IMG/VR virus record: IMGVR_UViG_3300042475_000821 | Span: 1-25,844 of that record | Length of the DNA: 25,844 nucleotides | Source of the DNA: a virus | Direction: 5' to 3' (one strand) | In this document: one piece after another, positions 18,686-25,844 of the stretch | Layout of the letters: every line of letters begins with the position of its first letter | How positions within the stretch are numbered: the stretch's first letter is position 1 | Notes under the pieces: model-generated | What the model was told of the DNA's origin: nothing | Databases searched by the model: none | Seen by the model: only the letters and a program-made list of their open reading frames with translations | Translations under genes and position numbers: made by a program

Positions 18686-19121
18686 CTAAGCCAGGTAGTT
18701 CTTTCCCACCCGCTTTAGTCCACGCCATGAAGGACTCAGCCGCGCCCTCAAAATCTCCACGGTTATGCTTCATGCGGATGGTTGACCTTTGGAGGTTGCC
18801 AAGCCCGACGTTGAAGGAGAAGGAAACCAGAGCGTCAAAGCGGCCTTGAGTAAGTCCACTTGGACAGAGGCGCAGAACTCCTCGTTCGAATGTAGACAGG
18901 TCTTGAGCCAAGATAGCATCGACTTCTGCCATGCTAAGAGTTCTATCCCATCCGTCGGGAATTGGTAGATTTTTGCGCTCATCGAACTTCACCCTTATGT
19001 GGTTAGAATCGATAACATGACCAACGCCAACAGTCCACAATAGAGCAGGACAGCGATAGGGACGAACTCGTACCCCCTCGTCTTTTTTGATTCCTTTGAT
19101 TGCGTCATCACTTACCTTCAC
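18642..19121 (-). CDS. Endolysin, GH24 lysozyme
   Basis: 159 residues; cuts the glycan strands of peptidoglycan to release virions. Glu15 in KKDEGVRVRPY, Cys24 in YRCPALLWT and Thr30 before VGVGH occupy the E-8x-(D/C)-5x-T triad of T4-like lysozymes, with Cys instead of Asp as in the R21 branch. ALVSFSFNVGLGNLQRST and LPGLVKRRKHERALYE are further GH24 motifs. There is no obvious signal-anchor helix, so release probably depends on the holin. The GTG start overlaps the holin stop (GTGA), with GGGG upstream. The 3' end overlaps a rightward gene. Confidence 0.93.
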   Translation of the reverse strand: MKVSDDAIKGIKKDEGVRVRPYRCPALLWTVGVGHVIDSNHIRVKFDERKNLPIPDGWDRTLSMAEVDAILAQDLSTFERGVLRLCPSGLTQGRFDALVSFSFNVGLGNLQRSTIRMKHNRGDFEGAAESFMAWTKAGGKELPGLVKRRKHERALYESE

Positions 19122-19621
19122 TTCTTACCCCATTGGCGGCTCCCGAACCAGAAAGCAATAATTCCGCTTAGTAGAGCCATCTCGTCTTCGGAGAAGATTA
19201 CGTCTGTGGCGGCAATAAACTGCTCCACGTCCATGCTACCTAACCCGCCACGAAGCAAGAAGTAGGTCAGCGCGATGTTAATCATCACCAACTCTAGGAC
19301 GAAGATAAAGGTAACCGCAGGTCGCACTATGCCGTTCAGGTTCACGACCCAACTAGAGGCGCGAGCCATGATAGCCTTGTCGTGGTCTAAAGCGGCGTTC
19401 TGGCGGTCTGCATCGGTCTGAAGGGCAATCTGGTCAGTCCTAATCTCCTCGACCCTCTGCTGGGCTAGGAAACCGCGTTCTGCAAGGGCTAACTCGCGCT
19501 CGGTCTGCATCTGCGCTAACTTTAACTCTTGCGCCTTGTCAGCCTTGTCTTGGAAGAAGTTTAGGATTTGCGGTAAGCCAGAGGCTAGGAATCCGACAGC
19601 GGAAGAAATAAGGGATAGCAT
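19118..19621 (-). CDS. Holin, 3-TM type (GTA_holin_3TM-like)
   Basis: 167 residues from the ATG at 19621, which shares a base with the previous stop (TAATG). A frame extension to 19681 would read through the end of that gene. Hydrophobic segments: residues about 3-20 (LISSAVGFLASGLPQILNFF), about 106-128 (RPAVTFIFVLELVMINIALT) and a short C-terminal one with SGIIAFWFGSRQWGKK. A coiled coil rich in Gln, Glu and Ala lies between. VRPAVTF and the FWFGSR end are typical of the family annotated as holin for gene-transfer-agent release. It would form membrane holes that let the endolysin out. Confidence 0.82.
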   Translation of the reverse strand: MLSLISSAVGFLASGLPQILNFFQDKADKAQELKLAQMQTERELALAERGFLAQQRVEEIRTDQIALQTDADRQNAALDHDKAIMARASSWVVNLNGIVRPAVTFIFVLELVMINIALTYFLLRGGLGSMDVEQFIAATDVIFSEDEMALLSGIIAFWFGSRQWGKK

Positions 19622-20070
19622 TACAGGTGTCCTTTGAAGATGTAGTAAGTGGTGACTATGATTAGCGAGGCTACGAAGCACATAACCTTGAGTTCTCGGA
19701 GTTTCTTTAGGTCACGCCCCATCTCGTCACGCCCGTCCTTGACTTCCTTCATCTGGCGCTCTTTGATGGCTTGGATGTCCTTCCACTCAAACTCAGCCTT
19801 TTCCTTGCCATAACGCTCGACAAGCTGCTGGAATAAGTCGTCCTCTGCTTCCTTGATTTCTTTCAATCTGCGCCACTCCGCGAAAGCCGTGAGGATGGTG
19901 GTATCGCCCTTAACTACCCGTTGTTTCTTTTGGAATTGTTGCTTGGCTTGGAGTTCTGCGACCCCAAGTTTTTGTATGTCAGTAACTACTGCTTCAATCT
20001 CTTTCCCTGCGGCTATCGCGCTCTTTATTCCCTGCGCGGCACTCTTTGCCGAGGCTACTAAATCACTCAT
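19621..20070 (-). CDS. Coiled-coil protein with C-terminal membrane anchor
   Basis: 149 residues. The N-terminal half is helical (VASAKSAAQGIKSAIAAGKE). The centre is strongly charged coiled coil (EWRRLKEIKEAEDDLFQQLV and EWKDIQAIKERQMKEVKDGR), and one transmembrane helix, VMCFVASLIIVTTYYIF, closes the protein. The ATG abuts the upstream stop (TAA-ATG). Its place in the lysis cassette, just before the holin, fits a spanin-like or holin-partner role, although no lipoprotein partner is visible. Function unproven. Confidence 0.7.
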   Translation of the reverse strand: MSDLVASAKSAAQGIKSAIAAGKEIEAVVTDIQKLGVAELQAKQQFQKKQRVVKGDTTILTAFAEWRRLKEIKEAEDDLFQQLVERYGKEKAEFEWKDIQAIKERQMKEVKDGRDEMGRDLKKLRELKVMCFVASLIIVTTYYIFKGHL

Positions 20071-21009
20071 TTATCCCACTTTCTCTCCTCGAAAGTAAGC
20101 CACGCCGTTTATTACTTCGCATAACTCTGGTGGTAATAACATACCATTCTTAAATGTCAGAACGCAGAACCCAGAACACCAGTTCACGGGGTTTTCTTCT
20201 ACATACACAAATTGGTCGCCACGCGGCTCCGCAAGCGTCCCTGTGTCTACACCGTATCTGCGCCCATTGTAGTCCGTCCACGGGGTCACCATCAGTTTAT
20301 GCAGGTGTCCTGTGACGATACTTCTGCCAGACTTCAGGGTGTTGTTATATGTCGCGTGTTGCCCGTTGTGCCACCTATGCTTGACCACAACAGAATTGTT
20401 TATGTCCACCCGCCATCCTGTGTGCCAACCTGGGAAGTACGAAAACAGGTCGGTGAACTCAGATAACTCTGGTGCATTTTGGGCCGCAAAATTAAAGAGG
20501 CGTACGTCATGATTACCGTAGTTCCACAGCTTAGTAGCGTTCTTAGAAGCGTTTGCAATCTCGTGTAGACGGTCTTGGCAGGCTTCTATCTCTTGCTTGG
20601 GGGTAGGGGGGTTAGTCCCCATGAGGGCGGCATGGCGGCTGATTCTAGCCCCGTCAAACACATCCCCGTTTAGGATGATGGTCTTGGGCTTAAACTCGGT
20701 CAGCAGGGAAACAAACGCCTTGTGCGCCACGGTTTCCTCATCAGGCCAATAATGGCAGTCGGAGGCTATAAAGACATGACCGTTGTCTACGGTATGGGAG
20801 ATAACCCTACGGTTATCGGGGATGTATGTGTTGGCGATGCTGTGTTGTCTTGCGGCAAAGGAGGGTAGGGATACGTCTTTTAGTGCCGCCCGCCTTCGGT
20901 AAACCGTACCTACGTCTATGCCTAGAACCTGCGCTACCTTCTGTGGACTGCCGTAGGTCTTAAACGCCGCTATTAGTTCCTCGTCCGATGCCTTTTTTAG
21001 TGCTACCAC
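20071..21009 (-). CDS. Metallophosphoesterase with N-terminal helix-turn-helix
   Basis: 312 residues. Residues about 5-42 (SDEELIAAFKTYGSPQKVAQ, then VLGIDVGTVYRRRAAL) are a HTH domain. The calcineurin-like part has all the metal-binding blocks in order: SDCHYW (D-x-H), NGDVFDG (GD-xx-D), YGNHD (GNH-D), the isolated KHRWHNG histidines and GHLHK (GH-x-H). The two-metal enzymes in this family hydrolyse phosphodiesters in nucleic acids or nucleotides. With a DNA-binding module it may act on DNA or regulate late genes; the substrate is unknown. GTG start with GGGAGG five bases upstream; it overlaps the peptidase end by 50 bases. Confidence 0.88.
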   Translation of the reverse strand: MVALKKASDEELIAAFKTYGSPQKVAQVLGIDVGTVYRRRAALKDVSLPSFAARQHSIANTYIPDNRRVISHTVDNGHVFIASDCHYWPDEETVAHKAFVSLLTEFKPKTIILNGDVFDGARISRHAALMGTNPPTPKQEIEACQDRLHEIANASKNATKLWNYGNHDVRLFNFAAQNAPELSEFTDLFSYFPGWHTGWRVDINNSVVVKHRWHNGQHATYNNTLKSGRSIVTGHLHKLMVTPWTDYNGRRYGVDTGTLAEPRGDQFVYVEENPVNWCSGFCVLTFKNGMLLPPELCEVINGVAYFRGEKVG

Positions 21010-21430
21010 GTTTCCTCCCGCTTAGAGACATTACGTCAATTGGCTCGTGGGAGGATGTATCGTACAGACACGCCAGCTTTACTGCTTCTGCCGGAGTTAA
21101 TCCTAAGTGCATGGCAGCGATAGCAAAGTTTGCCCCAGTTCCAATTGCCCAAAAGTCGTTCTTTATCTTCGCAGGAATGATGGTACTCTCGTAAATCCAA
21201 ATGCCATCACTTCTGAGTTCGAGAACGGTCACATCCGTATCCGAGTCTAGGTCTGCCCCAGACTCCAACGAATTGTAGAACTTTAATAGTTTATCCCAAT
21301 CTCCGCAACCCCCGTAGATACTCTCTTGTCCCTTACGGAGCTTCTCTACGAGGTAGAAGGAGTCATCACCGCTGACCATCGAGTCTGCGGCAATCTCTCC
21401 CGTAGACGCTTTGGCAGCGATGGTGGTCAT
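20960..21430 (-). CDS. Proteasome/HslV-like Ntn-hydrolase peptidase
   Basis: 156 residues. The N-terminus, MTTIAAK, gives a Thr as the first residue after Met removal, the nucleophile of Ntn peptidases. ADS (15-17) and K30 occupy positions like Asp17 and Lys33 of HslV. YGGCGDWDKLLKFYNSLE matches the GFAGG...ELFE region, and AIGTGANFAIAAMHLGLTPA with EAVKLACLYDTSS is the closing helix-strand block of proteasome beta subunits. The C-terminus is short and basic. No HslU, Clp or other ATPase gene is visible. Possible roles are virion maturation or control of host proteins; both are inference. The ATG overlaps the upstream stop (ATGA). Confidence 0.8.
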   Translation of the reverse strand: MTTIAAKASTGEIAADSMVSGDDSFYLVEKLRKGQESIYGGCGDWDKLLKFYNSLESGADLDSDTDVTVLELRSDGIWIYESTIIPAKIKNDFWAIGTGANFAIAAMHLGLTPAEAVKLACLYDTSSHEPIDVMSLSGRKRGSTKKGIGRGTNSGV

Positions 21431-21588
21431 TTCACCACTAGGCTTAGCAGGAGGACAATTATGAAGCCAGCGGAACCGATTAGGATTTGCTCTAGGCGCT
21501 TGAGCCTGGCATTGATTCCGAGATAGCGTTCAGCACAGACAGCTTCGTGGGTGTCTAGTTGGCCTTTAACCTCGACAATCGTTGCCAT
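21427..21588 (-). CDS. XhlA-like small membrane protein
   Basis: 53 residues. The N-terminal half is an amphipathic helix (DTHEAVCAERYLGINARLKR), and the C-terminal half one transmembrane helix, IGSAGFIIVLLLSLVV. This helix-then-TM form is that of hemolysin XhlA-type phage proteins that sit beside holins and endolysins. ATGA overlap with the peptidase and a TGATG junction with the tail chaperone gene upstream support translation. It is probably part of the lysis cassette; the family call rests on architecture. Confidence 0.65.
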   Translation of the reverse strand: MATIVEVKGQLDTHEAVCAERYLGINARLKRLEQILIGSAGFIIVLLLSLVVK

Positions 21589-22112
21589 CAGCTAGGCCAT
21601 CCCTGTGCGCCTACCACCGCAATCAAAGCCTCGACTGTGGTGCAGGCAGCGATAGCAGCTTCTAGTCTGTCGCACTCAGCAACGATAGCCGCACGCTTTG
21701 TGACCACATCTGCGGGTATAGCGACATTGCGCTCTGCCTTGCGTACTACCATCCAATCGGTCTGGGCAAGCATAGAACCAGCCGTGTCCTTAACCTGTGC
21801 AGTCCATTGGCTCTTTAGTCCCTTAGTTACTAGACGCTCTGCTGAGTCCACCATCGCAGGCTCGCCATCAACCACGCCCAAGACTTTGACGTACATGGGG
21901 TTGCCATCTTGGTCTACTTCCTCACGGTCATTCAGGAGTTTAGGATTACCTACGCCCCAGTAGAATCTTTGGTCGTAGTCAGGTGCGTCTGCTACCTCTA
22001 CCACGCCTAGCTGCTCACGCAGGGCAGGGTCACGAAGGTGCGGATAGCGGACAGAATTTATGGTTATTTCGGAATCAATGTTTACAGGGTTGCCGTTTAA
22101 GAGGAATGCCAT
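21588..22112 (-). CDS. Tail fibre / tail assembly chaperone-like protein
   Basis: 174 residues with AAGGAG before the ATG. The N-terminal part is a small beta domain (FLLNGNPVNIDSEITINSVR, with YPHLRDPALREQLGVVEV). The C-terminal part, LAQTDWMVVRKAERNVAIPA followed by VVTKRAAIVAECDRLEAAI, is the typical end of phage tail fibre assembly chaperones (Pfam Phage_tail_APC type). These proteins assist the folding or attachment of tail fibres and usually follow the fibre gene. Here an HNH gene separates it from the fibre. Confidence 0.75.
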   Translation of the reverse strand: MAFLLNGNPVNIDSEITINSVRYPHLRDPALREQLGVVEVADAPDYDQRFYWGVGNPKLLNDREEVDQDGNPMYVKVLGVVDGEPAMVDSAERLVTKGLKSQWTAQVKDTAGSMLAQTDWMVVRKAERNVAIPADVVTKRAAIVAECDRLEAAIAACTTVEALIAVVGAQGWPS

Positions 22113-22594
22113 GAATCTACTCCTTTGTAAGTGTTGTGCTTTTTCATATTTTCCTTGATTGGAAGATATTGCAAATTGTATTCAACATGAAGCCCACAAA
22201 CATTCTTCCCTCGCAAAGGAACAATATGGTCTACATGACAATCCTCTGGGCGGTTGACATATATCTCACGAATCTTTGACATGTCTGCCCACTTTGGTCT
22301 CTGACGAATCTCTGCAATCTCACGCAGTCTTGAGTGGAACCTACGATAACCTTTTGTGTAAGACTGCCCATGCTTTGTGTTTGCTTTCCCCTGCGCTGGA
22401 CACGACACCTCAGTCCGATAACATCCGCATGACTTGGTGTGGCCTGTGCGTAGTTTCTTTCCATCAACCACAACCTTATTCCCACACTCGCAAACACAGT
22501 TCCACGCCGCACGGGTTTCTTGATTAGGCGCACGGGCGACGACAGTTAGTCTGCCGTGTTTCTGCCCAACCATGTCAATTAGAAAGCCCATCAC
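22097..22594 (-). CDS. HNH endonuclease with N-terminal zinc-binding domain
   Basis: 165 residues. VGQKHGRLTVVARAPNQETR, then WNCVCECGNKVVVDGKKLRT and HTKSCGC form the zinc-binding N-terminal domain found in many phage homing endonucleases. Later, PEDCHVDHIVPLRGKNVCGL and EYNLQYLPIKENMKKHN carry the H-N-H core (DH, N and N residues). It starts at GTG 22594 or ATG 22591, both overlapping the fibre stop, and it overlaps the chaperone start by 16 bases. It therefore occupies the junction without disturbing either gene, as mobile endonucleases often do. Confidence 0.85.
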   Translation of the reverse strand: MMGFLIDMVGQKHGRLTVVARAPNQETRAAWNCVCECGNKVVVDGKKLRTGHTKSCGCYRTEVSCPAQGKANTKHGQSYTKGYRRFHSRLREIAEIRQRPKWADMSKIREIYVNRPEDCHVDHIVPLRGKNVCGLHVEYNLQYLPIKENMKKHNTYKGVDSWHSS

Positions 22595-25026
22595 CGCCCC
22601 AAGGAATATTTGAAAGGAGTTTCGGCAAAAGCCATATATATGTAAGTTGCACCAGAGCCATTTGAGTTTGTACCAGTTGACCTAGGCTTGAATCCATTAG
22701 AAAGAATATCTGCAGGGAAATCGTTTAATTCAGAAGCAGAACTGCTGGCCCACAGTCTTGCTGATGTTCCTGAGTTGTATGAATCTCTAGCAGTATCTCT
22801 AATTTCCCACTCGTTGCCAGAAGCATCAGTACGTTTCACCATCACATATCTTGGTCTAAAGCCTGTAAAAATCATAGGCCCATCCGTAGAACCATTGCCC
22901 GTGTAACTTCCAAAGGCGCTATACCCCGCTACTGGTGCGAAGCAGTAGGCAACGTAGGTTCCTGTGTTGTCGTTCACATTACCGCTAGTTCCAATACTAA
23001 AAACAGTTGAAGTTGGGGCTGTGTTATTCCACCTTGTTGCAGATGTTGTTTCTGCATCGGTTAGGTTTAATACCAGATACTTTGTTGCCCCAACAGAAGT
23101 GTGATACACAACCCAATTTTCAGAGGCACTTCTTTTTTTAACAATCACTATGCTAGGAGCAACCCCAAGGCCATGACCCACCGTAGCGTTAGCACCTGTA
23201 CCAGTATAAGTAACAATCGAGAACCCGCTAGTCGTATTCGCCCTGACTGTGCTGGTTATAGTGCCAGAGGTGTTGGTAGCGTTAGAGCCGCCAGCGTTCC
23301 AGTTCCATGCAACATAAGTTGCAGAATTGGTATTTATAAAATCACCAGATTTGTTTGGTGTTGTGAAACCATCTGACCCAAAAGTAAGTTGTTCGGTCGT
23401 ATCTTCTGCGTCCGTTGCATTGGAATACAAAGCATATCCGCTTCTTACCGCATCAAATAAGCCGTGATAATAAGCGGCAGACCTTGCCTTGGCCCACACA
23501 AAATCAGGCTGGAATCCGACACCAGTAATGCTTCTACTTGCATTGCCATTACCTGTATACAGAATGGCGTTGAAATACTTCCCAGCCTGTGTAGTGCTAG
23601 TAGCACCGATGGTCGGCGTAGGCAGATTAGTTGTACACAATGCCTTAAAGCCAGAGGGGGCTGTGTAGGCAAAGGCACGTTGACCAAAGTTGAAAGAAAG
23701 CGTACCGCTACTAGAATATGGAGAAACGGCTGGCCCGATAGCCCCAACAGTAGGAATAGTTGCTACTTGTCCTGTTCCAGCCGCAGGGTTTCCTGAGTTA
23801 TACCAAGTACCGTTTCTACCCGCCCACACTTTTCCGCTTGACGGTTCAAACGCAACCATCAAAGTTTCTCCAGCACTAACCCCTGTTCCACCAGTGCCTT
23901 GATTTGAATTGTTTCTCCAAACAGCCCCTGTCCCAAGTTCAATTCCTACGCTACTTGCCGTAGCACCAACAAAATTACTAGATGTTGACAAGTTACCATC
24001 TAAACTTACACCAACATATGAATATGAATATGTATTAGCAGGACTTACTTCAAAATACCATTTTTCGCTTGATGGTATAAAAGTTGAAAAGTTGTTGTTT
24101 CCTGTGCTATTAGTGCTTCCTAAAACATCTAGGTTTCCATTTGAAAGGGTTGTATTACTTCCTTTTGCTAGTGGGTTCCAAGTACAGTAATTCCCACGCA
24201 CCTCACCACCAACACCTGTGTCTGTACCGTATGCCGTAGGTGAATCTACTAGCGAGTCATTGCCAGCACCAGCGGTCACCGAGAAGTTGTTAGGTGTCCA
24301 GTTGTTGCTGTTGCTTGAGCTGTCCTTGCCAAGCGTCGCAGCCGTGGTGTTGGAGTTGTCTGCAAACTTTAGGAAGAACCCGTTAGTGCCGTATGTGCCA
24401 GAGTAAGCCTTGGGCTTCCATACACCTGTGGCAGAATCAGTTTCACCGAAGTCTGATGGGGTTAGGGCTTGACCGTCGATGAAGTTGATTTCGGTGAGGT
24501 AACCGTTGTGACGACCATAAGACGAACCCTGAACACCTATTTTATGAGAGTTAGTATTATTTACATCTGTTTCAAAATTTTGACTTGGATAGGTGGTAGT
24601 GGACAGCGCAGTAATTTGTGTCCCATTCCAATAGATTTTTACCCGATTGGTTGATGTTGCTTGCGTGGTGTCTATTGCAACAACCAAATGCCCCCATGCG
24701 CTGACATCACGGAATACTTGCGTTGTTTCAATCCGCATATCATAGGTTGTGGAATAGTTCAAAATCTCTAGTCTGCCGTTATCACCTTCTTCACGAAACC
24801 AAATAGCAAAAAAATTGTTTGCGTCAACATCCGAAGCAAACATAGTATTGGTGGTTGTAGGCAAACATCTTTTTACCCATCCAGACCATGTAAAAGTTCT
24901 GCGATTGCTAGCAGACGCAGGTGTGCGATTCAGATACGCACTATCCGCAGAGTTAAACCGCAGACTGCGCTCTATCTGATAGCCGCCCCCCGCAGAGGTA
25001 TGGGCATTACCTTGAATTATGCTCAT
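22591..25026 (-). CDS. Tail fibre with lectin-like domains
   Basis: 811 residues. The N-terminal region (about 15-195) is a LamG / concanavalin A-like domain: RSLRFNSADSAYLNRTP, TFTWSGWVKR, GHLVVAID and VKIYWNGTQI. The middle (about 290-450) looks SPRY-like, with KWYFEVSP, YVGVSLDG and VWAGRNGTWY. The C-terminal third has three copies of a module: YTGNG...GFQPDFVWAKAR, YTGTG...GVAPSIVIVKKRS and YTGNG...GFRPRYVMVKRTD. These are glycan-binding folds, so the protein is probably a host-recognition fibre. ATGA overlap with the upstream fibre gene. Confidence 0.82.
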   Translation of the reverse strand: MSIIQGNAHTSAGGGYQIERSLRFNSADSAYLNRTPASASNRRTFTWSGWVKRCLPTTTNTMFASDVDANNFFAIWFREEGDNGRLEILNYSTTYDMRIETTQVFRDVSAWGHLVVAIDTTQATSTNRVKIYWNGTQITALSTTTYPSQNFETDVNNTNSHKIGVQGSSYGRHNGYLTEINFIDGQALTPSDFGETDSATGVWKPKAYSGTYGTNGFFLKFADNSNTTAATLGKDSSSNSNNWTPNNFSVTAGAGNDSLVDSPTAYGTDTGVGGEVRGNYCTWNPLAKGSNTTLSNGNLDVLGSTNSTGNNNFSTFIPSSEKWYFEVSPANTYSYSYVGVSLDGNLSTSSNFVGATASSVGIELGTGAVWRNNSNQGTGGTGVSAGETLMVAFEPSSGKVWAGRNGTWYNSGNPAAGTGQVATIPTVGAIGPAVSPYSSSGTLSFNFGQRAFAYTAPSGFKALCTTNLPTPTIGATSTTQAGKYFNAILYTGNGNASRSITGVGFQPDFVWAKARSAAYYHGLFDAVRSGYALYSNATDAEDTTEQLTFGSDGFTTPNKSGDFINTNSATYVAWNWNAGGSNATNTSGTITSTVRANTTSGFSIVTYTGTGANATVGHGLGVAPSIVIVKKRSASENWVVYHTSVGATKYLVLNLTDAETTSATRWNNTAPTSTVFSIGTSGNVNDNTGTYVAYCFAPVAGYSAFGSYTGNGSTDGPMIFTGFRPRYVMVKRTDASGNEWEIRDTARDSYNSGTSARLWASSSASELNDFPADILSNGFKPRSTGTNSNGSGATYIYMAFAETPFKYSLGR
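23445..23747 (-). other. Second open frame inside the fibre gene, not a gene
   Basis: Listed only so that the 2.4 kb fibre gene is not read as split. This minus-strand frame of 100 codons lacks a ribosome site, has an erratic composition and lies wholly within the fibre reading frame. Confidence 0.1.
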
Positions 25027-25820
25027 GCTAACGCGCCTGTCGCAGATATGTAAACATTGGTTCCGTTAGAGAAGTAACTCACCCAGTACGTCCCAGTAGC
25101 CGATAGTGCCGTAAGCACGCCAGTTCCAACCTTCGTGTTGGTGTGGGCAGATACCGTGTAATTGCTACCATTTACTAGCAGAATGTTACCCGATTGTCCG
25201 CTAGTTATGTTAGTAAATGTAAGCGTAATCGACCCCGTAGGCGTGCAGGAGAAGTTGTTTCCTGCGGTCATGTCAAAGCTGCCGTCGTTGTCCGTTACCA
25301 GGGTTCCCTTGGCTGCGCCTGAGAAGGTAGACCCGCCAGAGATAACTTGCGTTCCTGAGAAGGTGTTTGTCCCGCTAGAGTTGATGTTCCCAGAAATAAT
25401 CGCAGACCCGGAAATCGTATTCGTACCCGACAGGATATTGCCGCCAGAGAATGTATTTGTGGTTCCCGACGAGTTGATATTGCCGGAAATAATTGCCGAG
25501 CCAGAGATGGTGTTAGTACCCGACAGGATGTTCCCGCCTGACAAGGTGTTCGTAGAGGACAGAATCGTGCCTCCAGAGGCCGTCAGAATCCCCGTCACGG
25601 TCAAGGTGTTAGCCGACCCACCCCCAGATATGAACATCCCGCCAGCGACCGTCAGAGGGTCACCAGATGAGCCTGTCTGGAACTCCTTCAAGTGAACCAT
25701 CAACTCACGGATAGCATTGTTTATGCTACTTGGGGGACACCCCTCGTCGATGTTAATGCTTTCTATGTCTGTGTTAGCAGAGTTGGTCGTTGAGTATTCT
25801 GAAATCTTATTCTTAGGCAT
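25023..25820 (-). CDS. Tail fibre / spike protein with beta-repeat shaft
   Basis: 265 residues; GGAG six bases before the ATG. The N-terminal MPKNKISEYSTTNSANTDIE and the helix SSINNAIRELMVHLKEFQTG are typical of virion-attachment ends of phage fibres. A shaft of S-G-x-N/T-x-I/L repeats follows (about 60-170), including two perfect 31-residue copies containing GGNILSGTNTISGSAIISGN. The C-terminal domain (FTNITSGQSGNILLVNGSNY and WVSYFSNGTNVYISATGALA) is beta-rich and probably trimerises or binds the next fibre protein. It precedes the lectin-like fibre in the same operon. Confidence 0.8.
   Translation of the reverse strand: MPKNKISEYSTTNSANTDIESINIDEGCPPSSINNAIRELMVHLKEFQTGSSGDPLTVAGGMFISGGGSANTLTVTGILTASGGTILSSTNTLSGGNILSGTNTISGSAIISGNINSSGTTNTFSGGNILSGTNTISGSAIISGNINSSGTNTFSGTQVISGGSTFSGAAKGTLVTDNDGSFDMTAGNNFSCTPTGSITLTFTNITSGQSGNILLVNGSNYTVSAHTNTKVGTGVLTALSATGTYWVSYFSNGTNVYISATGALA
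25380..25544 (-). repeat. 31-codon tandem repeat with synonymous divergence
   Basis: Two copies, 25380-25451 and 25473-25544, are offset by exactly 93 bases. They encode the same amino acids over at least 24 residues, yet differ at roughly 16 of 72 bases, nearly all third codon positions. The protein repeat is a beta-shaft unit. Confidence 0.8.
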
Positions 25821-25823
25821 TTC

Positions 25824-25844
25824 TTACTCCAGTCCGAAAATTGA
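25824..25844 (-). CDS. Possible 3' end of an upstream gene
   Basis: Only seven codons are visible: a frame ending G-L-E and TAA at 25824, three bases before the fibre ATG. By the packing of this operon an upstream tail gene should end here, but a second frame with a later stop is also possible. Too little sequence to identify. Confidence 0.3.
   Translation of the reverse strand, partial: SIFGLE

Noticed and set aside
25380-25544. CRISPR-like repeats
   Set aside because: Only two copies, in frame, with third-position differences and no spacers; it is a protein repeat.
25162-25695. Plus-strand open frame of 177 codons with Pro/Val repeats
   Set aside because: It is the antisense reading of the repetitive fibre gene; its repeats mirror those of the fibre.
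1-25844. Integrase, attachment site or CI-type repressor indicating a temperate phage
   Set aside because: None was found; the small winged-helix proteins are too generic to show lysogeny, and the genome continues outside the window.

Overview
The window is part of a tailed double-stranded DNA phage genome (Caudoviricetes). It holds a packaging and head module (ParB-methyltransferase, small and large terminase, P22-like portal, scaffold, SU10-type major capsid protein), recombination genes, lysis genes and tail fibres. There is no integrase, CI-type repressor, tRNA, plasmid gene or housekeeping gene. I infer a betaproteobacterial, probably freshwater, host from the style of several small accessory proteins; nothing in the window proves it.

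Layout. One divergent control region (about 13143-13264) and one convergent point (about 18642-18685) organise the map. Leftward from 13142: small early genes and a DUF1071-type annealing protein (13142-10132), an intrinsic-terminator-like hairpin (10065-10095), a run of tiny lysine-rich genes and a Cys-rich protein (10045-8945), two SAM methyltransferases, a 24-residue micro-gene, the ParB-DNA methyltransferase, terS, terL, portal, scaffold, capsid, terminator, a conserved small protein, and a glycosyltransferase that runs off the left edge. Rightward from 13265: a nuclease-like gene, a 430-base non-coding stretch holding a probable small RNA, then a tightly overlapping early operon (PD-(D/E)XK nuclease, replication protein, NinB, Ref-like nuclease, glycosyltransferase, HTH regulator, YqaJ exonuclease, small proteins, SSB-like protein, HNH endonuclease). 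Leftward from the right edge to 18642: two tail-fibre genes, an HNH endonuclease, a tail assembly chaperone, an XhlA-like membrane protein, a proteasome/HslV-like peptidase, an HTH-metallophosphatase, a coiled-coil membrane protein, a 3-TM holin and a GH24 endolysin. On a circular map the leftward structural block at the left edge would continue into the leftward tail block at the right edge.

How the parts fit. The recombination genes (annealing protein, YqaJ exonuclease, NinB, Ref-like and PD-(D/E)XK nucleases, SSB-like protein) make up a Red-like system split over the two divergent early arms. The HTH protein at 16210 could be the switch to late expression. Genes are packed with ATGA, GTGA, TTGA and TAATG junctions, and TTG starts are unusually frequent. 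At least ten genes shorter than 60 codons were found by reading the sequence and are listed here.

Most worth a second look: the small RNA at about 13594-13756, with its own extended -10 promoter, a long rod-like hairpin, a competing 24-position helix and a terminator; the proteasome-like peptidase beside the lysis genes; the chain of basic microproteins; and several genuine out-of-frame gene overlaps.
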